Shown here: positions 1-7,739 of the stretch, piece after piece
How positions within the stretch are numbered: position 1 is the first letter of the stretch
Layout: every line of letters begins with the position of its first letter
NCBI GenBank assembly: GCA_963575745.1
Contig: CAUYUJ010004732.1
Span: 1 to 25,000 of the forward strand
Reading direction: 5' to 3'
DNA: 25,000 nt
DNA from: Prorocentrum cordatum
Taxonomy: Eukaryota > Sar > Dinophyceae > Prorocentrales > Prorocentraceae
Notes under the pieces: model-generated
Told to the model about the DNA's origin: nothing
The model's input: the letters and a program-made list of their open reading frames with translations, nothing else
Databases searched by the model: none
Translations under genes and position numbers: made by a program

Positions 1-120
1 TCCTCCTCCTCTTCCTCCTCCTCTTCCTCCTCCTCCTCCGCCCATTTGTCCTCCTCCTCCTCCTCCTCCTCCTCCTCCTCCTCCTCCTCCTCCTCCTCCT
101 CCTCCTCCTCCTCCTCCTCC
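1..120. repeat. (TCC)n / (GGA)n microsatellite
   Basis: Bases 49-120 are 24 uninterrupted TCC units; bases 1-39 are the same motif with two extra C/T interruptions, and a short non-repeat island lies at 40-48. On the minus strand this reads (GGA)n and directly follows the 3' end of the retrotransposon at 121-4604. The serine-rich plus-strand frame through it is a repeat artefact. Confidence 0.97.
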
Positions 121-732
121 TGCGAAGGCCGCGGCGCGGGTCCCTTTGCCGCCGCGCCCGCGCTTGCGCCCGCTCTGAGCTCCAGGAGCGTCGCGCCGAC
201 ACCTCCCGAGCGGGGTGCGGGCAAGCCCGGACCCCGCTCGGCTAGTCGTCCAGCTCCTCCAGCTCAGTCAGCGAGCGGCGCCCCGGCGCAGCCCGGCGCC
301 GCAGCAGCCCGCCGCGGCAGCCCGCAGCTCGGCGGCCCGGCCGGCGCCGTCCACCCCCCGCCGCCGGGCGCGCCGCTTCCGCCGCGCTGGCGTGGGGCGC
401 GCGCCGCGCCGCCGGGCGCCGCCTCCTCCTGCGAAGGCCGCGGCGCGGGTCCCTTTGCCGCCGCGCCCGCGCTTGCGCCCGCTCTGAGCTCCAGGAGCGT
501 CGCGCCGACACCTCCCGAGCGGGGTGCGGGCAAGCCCGGACCCCGCTCGGCTAGTCGTCCAGCTCCTCCAGCTCAGTCAGCGAGCGGCGCCCCGGCGCAG
601 CCCGGCGCCGCAGCAGCCCGCCGCGGCAGCCCGCAGCTCGGCGGCCCGGCCGGCGCCGTCCACCCCCCGCCGCCGGGCGCGCCGCTTCCGCCGCGCTGGC
701 GTGGGGCGCGCGCCGCGCCGCCGGGCGCCGCC
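115..732. repeat. 309-bp tandem duplication in the element 3' region
   Basis: A block beginning just before GCGAAGGCCGCGGCGCGGG (at 122) recurs at 431, an exact offset of 309 bp. The two copies appear identical by eye until they diverge near 732 (two overlapping frames give identical translations through both). A short (CCT)3 residue sits at the junction (423-430), like the microsatellite preceding copy 1. On the minus strand this is the last ~600 bp of the retrotransposon, downstream of its stop codon. Inference: it arose by unequal exchange, or by the RT jumping between template ends during insertion. Confidence 0.93.
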
Positions 733-1052
733 GCGGCCGCCGCCGCCGCGCGGCGGTTGCCGCCGGTGCCGCCGCGCCTCCAGCCCCGCCCCGGGCAGCC
801 GCCGCCGCCGCCGCCGCGCGTCTGCCAGAGCGCCGGCTCCGTCCGCCCGGCGGCCCGCGCCCAGCTGCAGCGCCGCCCCCGCAGCGGCGCCGCCCGCGCA
901 GCCCGCCGCCGCTGCCCAGCGCGCCGCGCCCGCCGCAGGCGCCGCCGCCGCCCGCCGGGCGCCCGGCGTCGTCAGCTCCAGGTGCCCCTGCGCCCGGGCG
1001 CGGCGCGTGCGCCGCGCCCTGCGCGCGCCTCAGCAGCAGGCCGCCCCGGCGC
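733..1052 (-). other. GC-rich 3' untranslated part of the RLE element
   Basis: This stretch lies downstream (minus strand) of the endonuclease stop at 1053-1055 and upstream of the 309-bp duplication. It is extremely G+C rich with GCC/GCG runs, which keeps several frames open on both strands. The Arg/Pro/Ala-rich translations show no domain and are best read as composition artefacts. Confidence 0.6.
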
Positions 1053-3840
1053 TCAGCGCCTCAAGGGGCGCGGCCGGGCGCGCCGCCCCAGTGGCCACAC
1101 CGAGGCGTTGTACGCCTCGGCGTTGGCCCGCTGCAGCGCGGCGGCCATGCTCTGGCGCGCCGCCGAGAGCACAGCCGCGTCGCCCGCCGCCCAGGAGCGC
1201 AGGAGGTCCTGCGCCTCGCGCCCAGGCCGGCCCAGCGTCTCCAGCGCGAGCGCGCGCAGCGCCGCGCCAGGGTAGCGGCGGTGCTTGCGCTCCTCCGCAG
1301 CGGCCGCCGCGGCCCCGTTGCGCCAAGCCCGGCCCCGCCCCGCCGGCGTCGCGGCCCCGGCTGCAGCGTCGGTCACCACGACGTCCACGTACGCGGTGCC
1401 GACGACCGGGTCCACGTAGGTCACGTCGAGTCGCGCCGCCTCCAGGCTGCCGTCCTGGCGGGTCCTGTCCCAGGCGGGGACGAGCTGCTCGGTGTCCACG
1501 CCCCTCGCCCCGCGCCCCTTCAGCCAGCGCGCGAGCCAATCGCGGATAGCGCTGTGGCGCGCTATCGTGCCCGCCCCGGCATGGCAGCCCTTCGGGGTGA
1601 GTCGGGGCCCGCGCAAGGTCCGCTCCGCAGAGGTGCCCGTCGGCGCGGCGGCGCTGGCAGGTGGCGCAGGCGTCGGCAGGCCTTGGGAGGCGGAGGCGCA
1701 GTGCCAGCGCCGTCAGGTAGTGCTCGTCCGCCAGGCGGTGGTCGTCCTGCGTCGGCGGGAGCAGCCAGCTGCCGGCGCCTTTCCCGCTGGCCGAGCGGAG
1801 CTGGGCAGCCTGCTCTGGCGGCAGCCCTGCCAGGAGCCGCTTCCGGTTCTCGTCTCGTTCGTGGTGCGCGAGCGCCTTCTGCGCCTTGCGCTTCGGCTCC
1901 ACCGCGGCCCGCTGCCACTCGCCGGCGCCAAGCCGGAGCTCGTTGCCCGCCCGCTCCGCCGCGCCCCAGAGTGCCGGGCAGCTCGAGGCGAACGCCCCCA
2001 AGCTGGCTTCGCCCAGCTCCCGCCGGACGTCTGCCAGGCAGCCGAGCCACGAGCCAGCGAAGGCGGCGAGCCGGCGTTGGGACATGCTGTGCAAGCCCAC
2101 CCCGCCCTCTGCCAGGGGAAGGAAGAGCTGCGCCCGCGCGTCTGGCGGCAGAGGGCGCCCGAGCAAGCCCTCCAGGTGCCCCACCACCTTGTTGTCGTAG
2201 TCCTGGCACCATTCCTCGCCAAGGAGGTGCGCCCGCGCGTGGTGAAGCGCCGCCCCGTTCGCGAAAGTCCGGACGAGGACCACCTCGTCCTGCGCCGCGA
2301 GCCCGTGCGCCCGCAGGCCGCGCAGCTTCCCGAGGTAGGCGGTCAGGTGCTCGGTCGCTGCCGCGGGGGCCGCCGTCGGCAGGAAGCTCACCCTCGCTGG
2401 GTCTGCGCTCAGCCCTTCTGCCGCCGCTCCGCCGCGCACGAACGGCCGGAGCGACCCGAGGCACTGCATCTGCGGCACGACCTTCCCAGCCAGGGACGCC
2501 GGGAGCTGCAGACCCCAAGGGTTCCAGACCTGCTCTTTGTCGTCGTTCACCCTGAGGCCGACTCGGCCGAAGGCGGCGGGGGCGGCGGCGTACGCTGCCT
2601 CCAGCGCCACCGGCGTAGCCTTGAGGTAGCTGTCGTCCAGGTAGGCCAGCAGGCGCGCTTCTGGGTCGACGGCGGCCGCCGCTTCGAGAGCGAGGTACAC
2701 GTCCGCCACGGCGACGGCGAAGAAGGCTGGCGACAGCGGGCACCCTTGGTCGAGGCCACGCTCCGCCCGCACCGGCTGGACGCTCCCTTCTGGCAGGTGG
2801 GCTCCGTGCGTCGTGGCGCCCCCGTACCACGCGGCCGCCAGGCCGGCTAGCTCGGGCAACTTCGTCGACACCGCCTGCAGCACAATGTCCCGGTGGACCT
2901 CGTTGAAGGCGTTCGACACGTCCAGCTTGAGCAGGGCACTGTCCGGCGACTTCTCCACGGCGCCGGCGACCATCCGCTGCGTGACCTCAGTGCCGCTTTT
3001 CCTGCCCACCCCAAACTGCCGAGGTCCCACCGCTGCGGCGATGGCAGTCTTGTGGGCGTCGGTGGCCGCCTTGCTTGCCATGCGCCTGAGTGTCTCGCCG
3101 CACGCCAGTGGGCGGATGCCCGCGGGCGGCTTGCGCAAGGGCAAGAGCCTGCCTCCCAGCATGGCCCGAGCCGCTCGCTCCGGCATCTGGCCGCGCAGGA
3201 TCAGCTCCAAGACTTGTGCAACGACCTCTGGCCCATCCGGACGCCCGCGGATCGCCGCCCAGTGCTCGAACCGCGCGCCCGTCAGGGCCGGCCCCGAGTG
3301 TCTCGGGAATTTGTTCAGGGCTCCAGAGATCTTGGTGGCCGCCTCTCCCTCCCAAGTCGTGGGAGCCACGTGTGGCGGGGGGCCGCGAGGCGCGGGCGCC
3401 GTCGGCAACAGCTGCGCCAGCTGGTCCGCCACGCCGGCGCCTGTGGCCAGCCTGTTGGGCCCGGCTGCCGCCGCAGCAGCCCGGCTGACCTCACCCTGCA
3501 TCAGGAGCTCATGCACGCGGAGGGCCTGAGCTTCCATGCTGCGCTGTGGCTGCGCCGCCCCCGTCTCCAGCTCGCCTGGGCGCGCGGATTCGGCCCACAA
3601 GGCCGCCCAATCCCCCGCCCAAGCCTTGCGTAAGCGGTTCGCCACCACCTTGGTCGCGGAGTTCTGGTCTTCGTCGCTCTCGGAGCGCGGCGGGATGGCG
3701 AAGAGCATCCGCGGGAGCATGAGGAGCTGCGCCCAAGCCCCCTCGTCGCCTGGCCGGGCCGCCACGGCACGGCACGCGGCCGCCAAGATGTCGCCGACGG
3801 CCGTGTCCAGGCTCGTCGGGATGGCGGTCCACGTCGGCAC
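1030..3840 (-). CDS. Non-LTR retrotransposon reverse transcriptase (RVT_1) with Cys/His knuckle
   Basis: This 936-residue frame encodes the RT of the element. Fingers motifs are near residues 228-285 (LPLRKPPAGIRPLACGETLRR, spread over two short blocks). Motif A is LDVSNAFNEVH with D307, motif B is GLDQGCPLSPAFF at 362-374, motif C is YLDD at 400-403 with both catalytic aspartates, and motif D follows (GLRVNDDKEQV). A thumb region and a C725-X2-C728...H748-X5-C754 knuckle come after. Family knowledge: such RTs copy element RNA at a nicked chromosomal target. The ATG at 3840 is probably internal: homologous-looking sequence (a WWAQFDLNAALLDP block) continues upstream in another frame across the G5 run at 3841-3845. 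Residues after about 757 (below coordinate ~1570) are Arg/Gly-rich and out of frame; the true C-terminus is the endonuclease frame ending at 1053. All catalytic RT motifs look intact. Confidence 0.88.
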   Translation of the reverse strand: MPTWTAIPTSLDTAVGDILAAACRAVAARPGDEGAWAQLLMLPRMLFAIPPRSESDEDQNSATKVVANRLRKAWAGDWAALWAESARPGELETGAAQPQRSMEAQALRVHELLMQGEVSRAAAAAAGPNRLATGAGVADQLAQLLPTAPAPRGPPPHVAPTTWEGEAATKISGALNKFPRHSGPALTGARFEHWAAIRGRPDGPEVVAQVLELILRGQMPERAARAMLGGRLLPLRKPPAGIRPLACGETLRRMASKAATDAHKTAIAAAVGPRQFGVGRKSGTEVTQRMVAGAVEKSPDSALLKLDVSNAFNEVHRDIVLQAVSTKLPELAGLAAAWYGGATTHGAHLPEGSVQPVRAERGLDQGCPLSPAFFAVAVADVYLALEAAAAVDPEARLLAYLDDSYLKATPVALEAAYAAAPAAFGRVGLRVNDDKEQVWNPWGLQLPASLAGKVVPQMQCLGSLRPFVRGGAAAEGLSADPARVSFLPTAAPAAATEHLTAYLGKLRGLRAHGLAAQDEVVLVRTFANGAALHHARAHLLGEEWCQDYDNKVVGHLEGLLGRPLPPDARAQLFLPLAEGGVGLHSMSQRRLAAFAGSWLGCLADVRRELGEASLGAFASSCPALWGAAERAGNELRLGAGEWQRAAVEPKRKAQKALAHHERDENRKRLLAGLPPEQAAQLRSASGKGAGSWLLPPTQDDHRLADEHYLTALALRLRLPRPADACATCQRRRADGHLCGADLARAPTHPEGLPCRGGHDSAPQRYPRLARALAEGARGEGRGHRAARPRLGQDPPGRQPGGGATRRDLRGPGRRHRVRGRRGDRRCSRGRDAGGAGPGLAQRGRGGRCGGAQAPPLPWRGAARARAGDAGPAWARGAGPPALLGGGRRGCALGGAPEHGRRAAAGQRRGVQRLGVATGAARPAAPLEALSAGAACC
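1053..1616 (-). CDS. Restriction-like endonuclease C-terminal domain of the retrotransposon
   Basis: This frame carries the C-terminal part of the retroelement polyprotein; its useful start is near 1568, not the ATG at 1616. In order it shows an RH motif (ARHSAIRDWLARW, R codon at 1557-1559), then a PD-(D/E)XK-like core (RLDVTYVDP, 12-13 residues later DVVVT, then KHRRY), then a helical tail. This is the arrangement of the RLE endonuclease of R2/R4-type elements, which nicks the genomic target to prime reverse transcription. The Cys/His knuckle that should immediately precede RH lies in the neighbouring frame and ends at about 1579, so a one-base frame change in the GC-rich run at roughly 1560-1578 separates the two halves. 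The ORF stop at 1053 matches the expected end of such a protein. The endonuclease call rests on motif order, not on a search. Confidence 0.75.
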   Translation of the reverse strand: MRGPRLTPKGCHAGAGTIARHSAIRDWLARWLKGRGARGVDTEQLVPAWDRTRQDGSLEAARLDVTYVDPVVGTAYVDVVVTDAAAGAATPAGRGRAWRNGAAAAAAEERKHRRYPGAALRALALETLGRPGREAQDLLRSWAAGDAAVLSAARQSMAAALQRANAEAYNASVWPLGRRARPRPLRR

Positions 3841-3845
3841 GGGGG

Positions 3846-4066
3846 TCGAGGAGCGCTGCGTTCAAATCAAACTGGGCCCACCAGGAATGGCCAGGCAGCT
3901 CCCCCGCCTCGGCGGCCTCGGTGTGGCGCGGCGGGACGTCGTGGGTAGGCGAACCCTCCCCCCCCTCGTCGGCGTCGGGCGCCCGGGCCGGAGCGACGCA
4001 TGCCAGAACCTGCCCGCGGGCACCTCTCAGGCAGAGCAGCCAGGCCCTGCACACTGCCCCTGGGGA
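3846..4066 (-). pseudogene. Out-of-frame linker segment of the RLE retrotransposon
   Basis: Between the N-terminal finger frame and the RT frame, protein-like sequence continues in the third minus-strand frame, with an acidic stretch (DADEGGEGSPTHDVPP) then HSWWAQFDLNAALLDP. It stops making sense at the G5 run 3841-3845. Removing one base there in thought would join LLDP to VPTW, so I read this as one coding region interrupted by single-base changes at both ends. It has no start codon of its own and no catalytic motif. Fragment of a larger protein, moderately sure. Confidence 0.55.
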
Positions 4067-4460
4067 TGCCTCCTGGGATGCACCACGGGTGGCGGAAGTG
4101 CCGGTCCGGGTGGGCTGTGCTCGCCAGCCGCACCTCCTCCGGCTCGAACCCCGAGCAACACCAGACACACACTGCCACTCGCTTGCGTCGAGGCTGGAGG
4201 CTCGCCCCCCATGTTCGGACTCGCACCCCGCCGGGCGCTCCAGGGGCAGCGACAGGCGGTGGCGCGGGCGGCGCAGGCGGCGCAGCAGCAGCCCCAGGCG
4301 CGGCAGCGGCGGCAGCAGCGCCTGCGGCGCTCCCCTGGGCAGCAGCGGCGCCGGGCGCGCCGCCAAATTGGGCTGCTCCAGCAGGCGCGGCCGCCGCCGC
4401 TTCGCCCCCCTCCTGCATCTGGACATCCTCCTCCTCCTCTACGTTCACGTCGCTCTCCAT
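4067..4460 (-). CDS. N-terminal zinc-finger region of the RLE retrotransposon
   Basis: The ATG at 4460-4458 opens a frame starting MESDVNVEEEEDVQMQEGG, an acidic N-terminus followed by an Ala/Pro/Gly-rich low-complexity linker. A Cys/His cluster follows: C98-X2-C101 (CVWC), then H124-X2-C127 (HPWC), with further histidines H117 and H121 between. Family knowledge: RLE-type elements carry N-terminal fingers that bind the DNA target, so this could be the target-recognition module, though the spacing here (X22) is not a classical C2H2 finger. The frame runs on to 3867 but loses sense at about 4045-4085, where the protein-like sequence moves to the next frame. I chose this ATG because it is the first in frame downstream of the GGA tract. 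A finger function is inferred from the residue pattern alone. Confidence 0.6.
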
Positions 4461-4604
4461 CCCCAGTGGGGCGACCGCCGCCGGCTGCGCACCTGCCCAA
4501 GCGCCAGGGGCAATTGCGTGAGGGGCGGGAGGAAGGTGCGGAATGAAAGGGGGAAGAGCAGGTGAGGAGGGAGGCGGCCGGGCAGCGGGTGCGCGCGACT
4601 TGAG

Positions 4605-4745
4605 CCTCCTCCTCCTCCTCCTCCTCCTCCTCCTCCTCCTTCCTCCTCCTCCTCCTCCTCCTCCTCCTCCTCCTCCTCCTCCTCCTCCTCCTCCTCCTCC
4701 TCCTCCTCCTCCTCCTCCTCCTCCTCCTCCTCCTCCTCCTCCTCC
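4605..4745. repeat. (TCC)n / (GGA)n microsatellite at the 5' end of the RLE element
   Basis: About 140 bp of almost pure CCT/TCC with one phase break at 4640-4641 (an extra T). It sits immediately upstream (minus-strand sense) of the retrotransposon leader and is the same motif, in the same orientation, as the tract at 49-120. The long Pro, Leu, Gly and Arg homopolymer frames here are artefacts. Confidence 0.97.
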
Positions 4746-4878
4746 CGCCGGCAGGTGCCGTCGAAGAGCGCCTATTCTCCGGGGTCGCGGGCCCCGAGCG
4801 TCTTCTGGAGCGGGCACCTGACGCCAGGCCACGAGCAGAGGAGGCGCGGGTGGCGCCCAACGGCCGCCGCCACCGCCG

Positions 4879-4882
4879 CTGC

Positions 4883-4915
<33 letters not shown>

Positions 4916-4928
4916 GGCCGTCGTCGTG

Positions 4929-4961
<33 letters not shown>

Positions 4962-4967
4962 TTCACC
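4879..4967. repeat. (GTC)n triplet tract
   Basis: Degenerate GTC/GTG/GCC triplets in one phase, separated from the TCC tract by ~130 bp of non-repetitive sequence in which I see no gene. Confidence 0.9.
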
Positions 4968-5600
4968 GCCGCTTCTGGCGATGGGCGCTGACTCAGGTTA
5001 GGACCGACGCTCTCGTTCAAGACATCATCAGACAATGAGCACCAGCACGGCAGACTAACATAGCGGTACGTTTTGACGTCGCTTAAAAAGTGTCCATTTC
5101 GTTCGGGACATGCTCACAAAGTTGAGTTGTTATCAGCATCGTCTTAGTATTGTCCTTGAAGTGTTCGAAGACGAAGAAGCAAGGGCCCACAAAGGATTCC
5201 AGGATGGCTCCAAGAGCGCCTTGAGGACTCCCGAAAATGACGATCTCGCCACGGACATCCTCAAGAAAAGGAATCTGCAAAAAGATATCTTCGAACACAT
5301 CGTTTCGAACATCGTCTTGGCATCGCTCTCGAAAAGGCCTCACGACGACCGAAACCAGCCTTTCCAAAGTGGCAGGTCTCGAGGGATATCCTCAGCAAGT
5401 TGATGTTTGTAAGATCGTCGTGTGTTCATGTTTAAAGGCATCAAGGCGGCCCAAAAAGAGCCCAAATCAAGGCCCTTGGGGTCTCTTCGTGCTATATTGG
5501 TGTGTGCGTGTGCTCTATCCCTCCTTCTCCTTCCTCCACCTCTCGTTATAGTGGCTCAAGTGTCGATAGCACTGGCGTGAGGACTACTCCCTCCAGAGGA
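4968..5600. other. Low-copy stretch, no gene recognised
   Basis: This is one of the least repetitive parts of the window, with moderate GC. Overlapping open frames exist on both strands (5110-5403 plus, 97 codons; 5083-5367 minus, 94 codons). Neither has a recognisable motif, and the two overlap antisense, so at most one is real. Towards 5430-5560 it becomes pyrimidine-rich. It may be a decayed repeat or intergenic spacer. Confidence 0.4.
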
Positions 5601-5609
5601 CACTATAGA

Positions 5610-5725
5610 GCAATAGTGAAAGGAACTGGGAACTTGGAACCGTGAACCAGAACGGGAAACGGGAATTGGGAACCCGGAGCCAGGAGCTGGGATCCGGGAT
5701 CCGCGAACCGGGAACAGGGAAACAG
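5610..5725. repeat. GGGAACC-type degenerate heptamer array, copy 1
   Basis: Imperfect 6-8-bp units around GGGAACC (GGAACT, GGAACC, GGGAAAC, GGGAACCC). The same family recurs at 6108-6212 and 8380-8555. Confidence 0.8.
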
Positions 5726-5849
5726 TGACGCAGGACATTGGGCATGTTTTCGGGAATCGGGGAACGGGGAGAGAGGGAGACCGAAGGAGAGTGATACAAT
5801 TACACCTGCGAAAATCGCAATCAGTGGATGATTTGAAAATTAGTCATGT

Positions 5850-6100
5850 GGATATTTAGATCGATTGTGAGATCGATAATGAGATCGATTGTGGAATCGA
5901 TCGAGGACGATTGTAAGGTCGATCGTGAGACCGAGAGTGAAATCGATTCAATGAGATCGATAGGGAGATCGATCGCGAGATCGCTCGTGCGATCTCTAGT
6001 GAGATCGCTTGCGAGATCGATTGTGAGATCGATTGTGAGATCGATGGTGAGATCGATACAGAGGTGGGAAATGAGATCGATGGTGAGACCGATCGATTAG
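5850..6100. repeat. 12-bp GAGATCGATTGT minisatellite
   Basis: About 20 degenerate units of GAGATCGATTGT, each carrying the palindrome ATCGAT or TCGATCGA. Because 12 is a multiple of three, one plus-strand frame stays open as a repeating R-S-I-V peptide; it has no domain and I do not call it a gene. The units become less regular in the middle (5910-5960). Confidence 0.88.
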
Positions 6101-6107
6101 AAGATTG

Positions 6108-6212
6108 ACCAGGAACCCGGGAACCTGGGAACCTCGCCGCCCACCGAAATCGGCCCGGAACTTGGAACCAGGAACCCGGGAATCCGGAACCTGGAGCCCG
6201 GGAACCCAGCGT
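6108..6212. repeat. GGGAACC-type degenerate heptamer array, copy 2
   Basis: Same family as 5610-5725 (AGGAACCCGGGAACCTGGG style), interrupted by ~30 bp of unrelated sequence around 6135-6155. Confidence 0.8.
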
Positions 6213-6294
6213 GCGACCAACATCGGCGGGAATTGTTCGCTAAATATTTCATCCTCCGCTAGGACCCCTTCAGTGCAAGCACTGATTGAGGAAT

Positions 6295-6570
6295 TTTATA
6301 TGTATATAGAGAGGGGAGAGAAATATAGAAAAGAGAGAGAGAGAGAGAACCAAACCAAAAAAACGCACATAAAACATACACAAGATAAAGACCTTGACAG
6401 AGAGAGAGAGAGTGAGATAGTGACACATAGATCCGTCGTCAGAGAGATCAATACGTACACTCTATACGTATGCATGTGTTCAAGCGTATGCATTTACACA
6501 TTTACACATGCATACATCATTGGTTGCATTTGTATGTATGCATGTATGTATGATTGCCGTCGTAGAGAGG
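6295..6570. repeat. (GA)n and (CATA/GTAT)n low-complexity stretch
   Basis: GAGA-rich tracts at about 6307-6348 and 6400-6420, then A/T-rich CATACA/GTATGTATG repeats to 6553. A plus-strand open frame (6105-6581) crosses it but is built from the repeats. Confidence 0.75.
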
Positions 6571-6599
6571 AAGATTGGTAGAGAAAGGGGAGACGTGGA

Positions 6600-6814
6600 G
6601 ATAGTGACAGGGTTACAAGTGAACATTTGTTTATGTACCCTGTCAGGTTCAGCTGATTATCCGTAAGGGCTTCGCTCCCTGCCGCCCCCTCTCTCGGATA
6701 ATGGGCTACGCAAGAGCTAAATCGGCGCCGCCGTGAAGCAGCATCGGCAAGAGAAATTCAGATTCTGATGATATTGTTGAATTCAGTGTTGCATTTTGAA
6801 CCTGCCCCCGCAGT
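6600..6814. other. Spacer with an 8-bp inverted repeat
   Basis: Non-repetitive. ATTATCCG near 6655 pairs with CGGATAAT near 6693 across a ~30-nt loop. No gene or recognised RNA seen. Confidence 0.4.
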
Positions 6815-7095
6815 GAGGTTTTCCACAGAATTTCGGACATGTGGCAAATCCCATGGGTTTTCGACCCTGACCCTGCTGATCTGCGTAAGGGGTGCCGCCG
6901 AATTTCAGAACTGTGGCAAATCCCATTGGTTTTTCGACCCTAACCCCGCCGATCTGCATGAGGGTGCCGCCGAAATTCTGAAATGTGGCAAATCCGATTG
7001 GTTTTTCGACCCTGACTCCCGATCTGCGTGAGGGGTGCCGCCGAATTTCAGAAATGTGGCAAATCCCATTGGTTTTTCGACCCTGACCCCGTCGA
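6815..7095. repeat. 72-bp tandem repeat, four copies
   Basis: GTGGCAAATC anchors recur at 6841, 6913, 6985 and 7056, giving periods of 72, 72 and 71. The unit is 24 codons long, so a plus frame (6768-7031) reads ...CGKSHWFFDP... repeatedly and a minus frame (6783-7181) reads ...GVRVEKPMGFATF... repeatedly. Both frames are equally open, there is no flanking gene structure, and the last copy is shortened by one base, so I treat this as a minisatellite rather than a repeat protein. Confidence 0.9.
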
Positions 7096-7099
7096 TCAG

Positions 7100-7735
7100 G
7101 CTCATGGGTTTGGAGACGAGAATATAGCGTAATTTGCAAGGACTTATGGCTTCGGGACGCGAATATAAAGCAATTTCCCATGGTTCATTGCATCGGGAAC
7201 GTAAATCTAGCAAAATGTAGAAGGGCTTATGGCTTCGGAGACGCGGATATCGCGTAATTTGCGAGGGTGTATGGCTTCGGGGACGCGAGTATTAAGTAAT
7301 TGTCAATGGCTCGTTGCATCGGGAACGTAGACATTGCGTAATGTACAAGGGCTTATGGCTTCGGAGGCGCGGATATGGAGTAATCACAACGGCTTCCATA
7401 GCTTCGGTAACGCGAACAGCGCGTGACTTACGAGCGCTTGTGGCCTCGGGGACGCAAAAGCATCGCTTCATTTGCCAGGATTATGGTTTCGGGGACACGA
7501 ACACGGCGTATTTTGCCAGGGCTTTGCCGGCGTATTTTTGCCAGGGGCAAGAATACGGCTTCGGGGACGCGAGTATTGCGAGTTCTGGTTTCGGGGACAA
7601 GAATACGGGGACAAGGGTTCTGGTTTCGGGGACAAGCGGCGTGTTTTGCCAGGGGTCATGGCTTCGGGGACGCGAGTACTGCGCAATCCACGAAGGTTTA
7701 TGGCCTCGGGGGCGCGATTGTTATGTATTTTTACG
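7100..7735. repeat. 42-bp minisatellite with a 126-bp higher-order unit
   Basis: Units contain TATGGCTTCGGGGACGCG followed by a GTAATTTGC-like segment and recur about every 42 bp. Every third early unit carries the variant GCATCGGGAACG (CATCGGGAACG at 7191 and 7317, exactly 126 bp apart), so early copies form a three-unit higher-order repeat. Copies become more irregular after about 7390. Confidence 0.85.
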
Positions 7736-7739
7736 TGTC

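Larger units (their letters stand above)
121..4604 (-). mobile_element. RLE-type non-LTR retrotransposon, frame-disrupted
   Basis: Reading the minus strand from 4604 to 121, the order is: 5' leader (4604-4461), N-terminal region with a CX2C...HX2C finger (from 4460), linker, reverse transcriptase with YLDD (from 3840), Cys/His knuckle and restriction-like endonuclease (to 1053), then a ~930-bp GC-rich 3' region containing a 309-bp tandem duplication. This domain order matches early-branching non-LTR clades such as R2/R4/NeSL, which insert by target-primed reverse transcription. No LTRs, integrase or protease are visible. Both ends abut (GGA)n tracts. Three +1 frame changes mean the copy cannot be read as one ORF; it is either a recently decayed copy or carries assembly indels. 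The exact boundaries are inferred from where the microsatellites begin. Confidence 0.85.

Noticed and set aside
46-1549. Long plus-strand Ser/Pro/Ala/Arg-rich frames at the left edge
   Set aside because: They are produced by TCC repeats and GC-rich sequence antisense to a clear retroelement; no domain and strong duplication artefact.
5110-5403. A 97-codon plus ORF with varied composition
   Set aside because: Almost the whole length is also open on the minus strand, and no start context, motif or neighbour supports it.
5551-5560. GTGGCTCAAG resembles the 3' end of the dinoflagellate spliced leader
   Set aside because: Only the last eight bases fit; the upstream part of the leader is absent, so chance is the simplest explanation.
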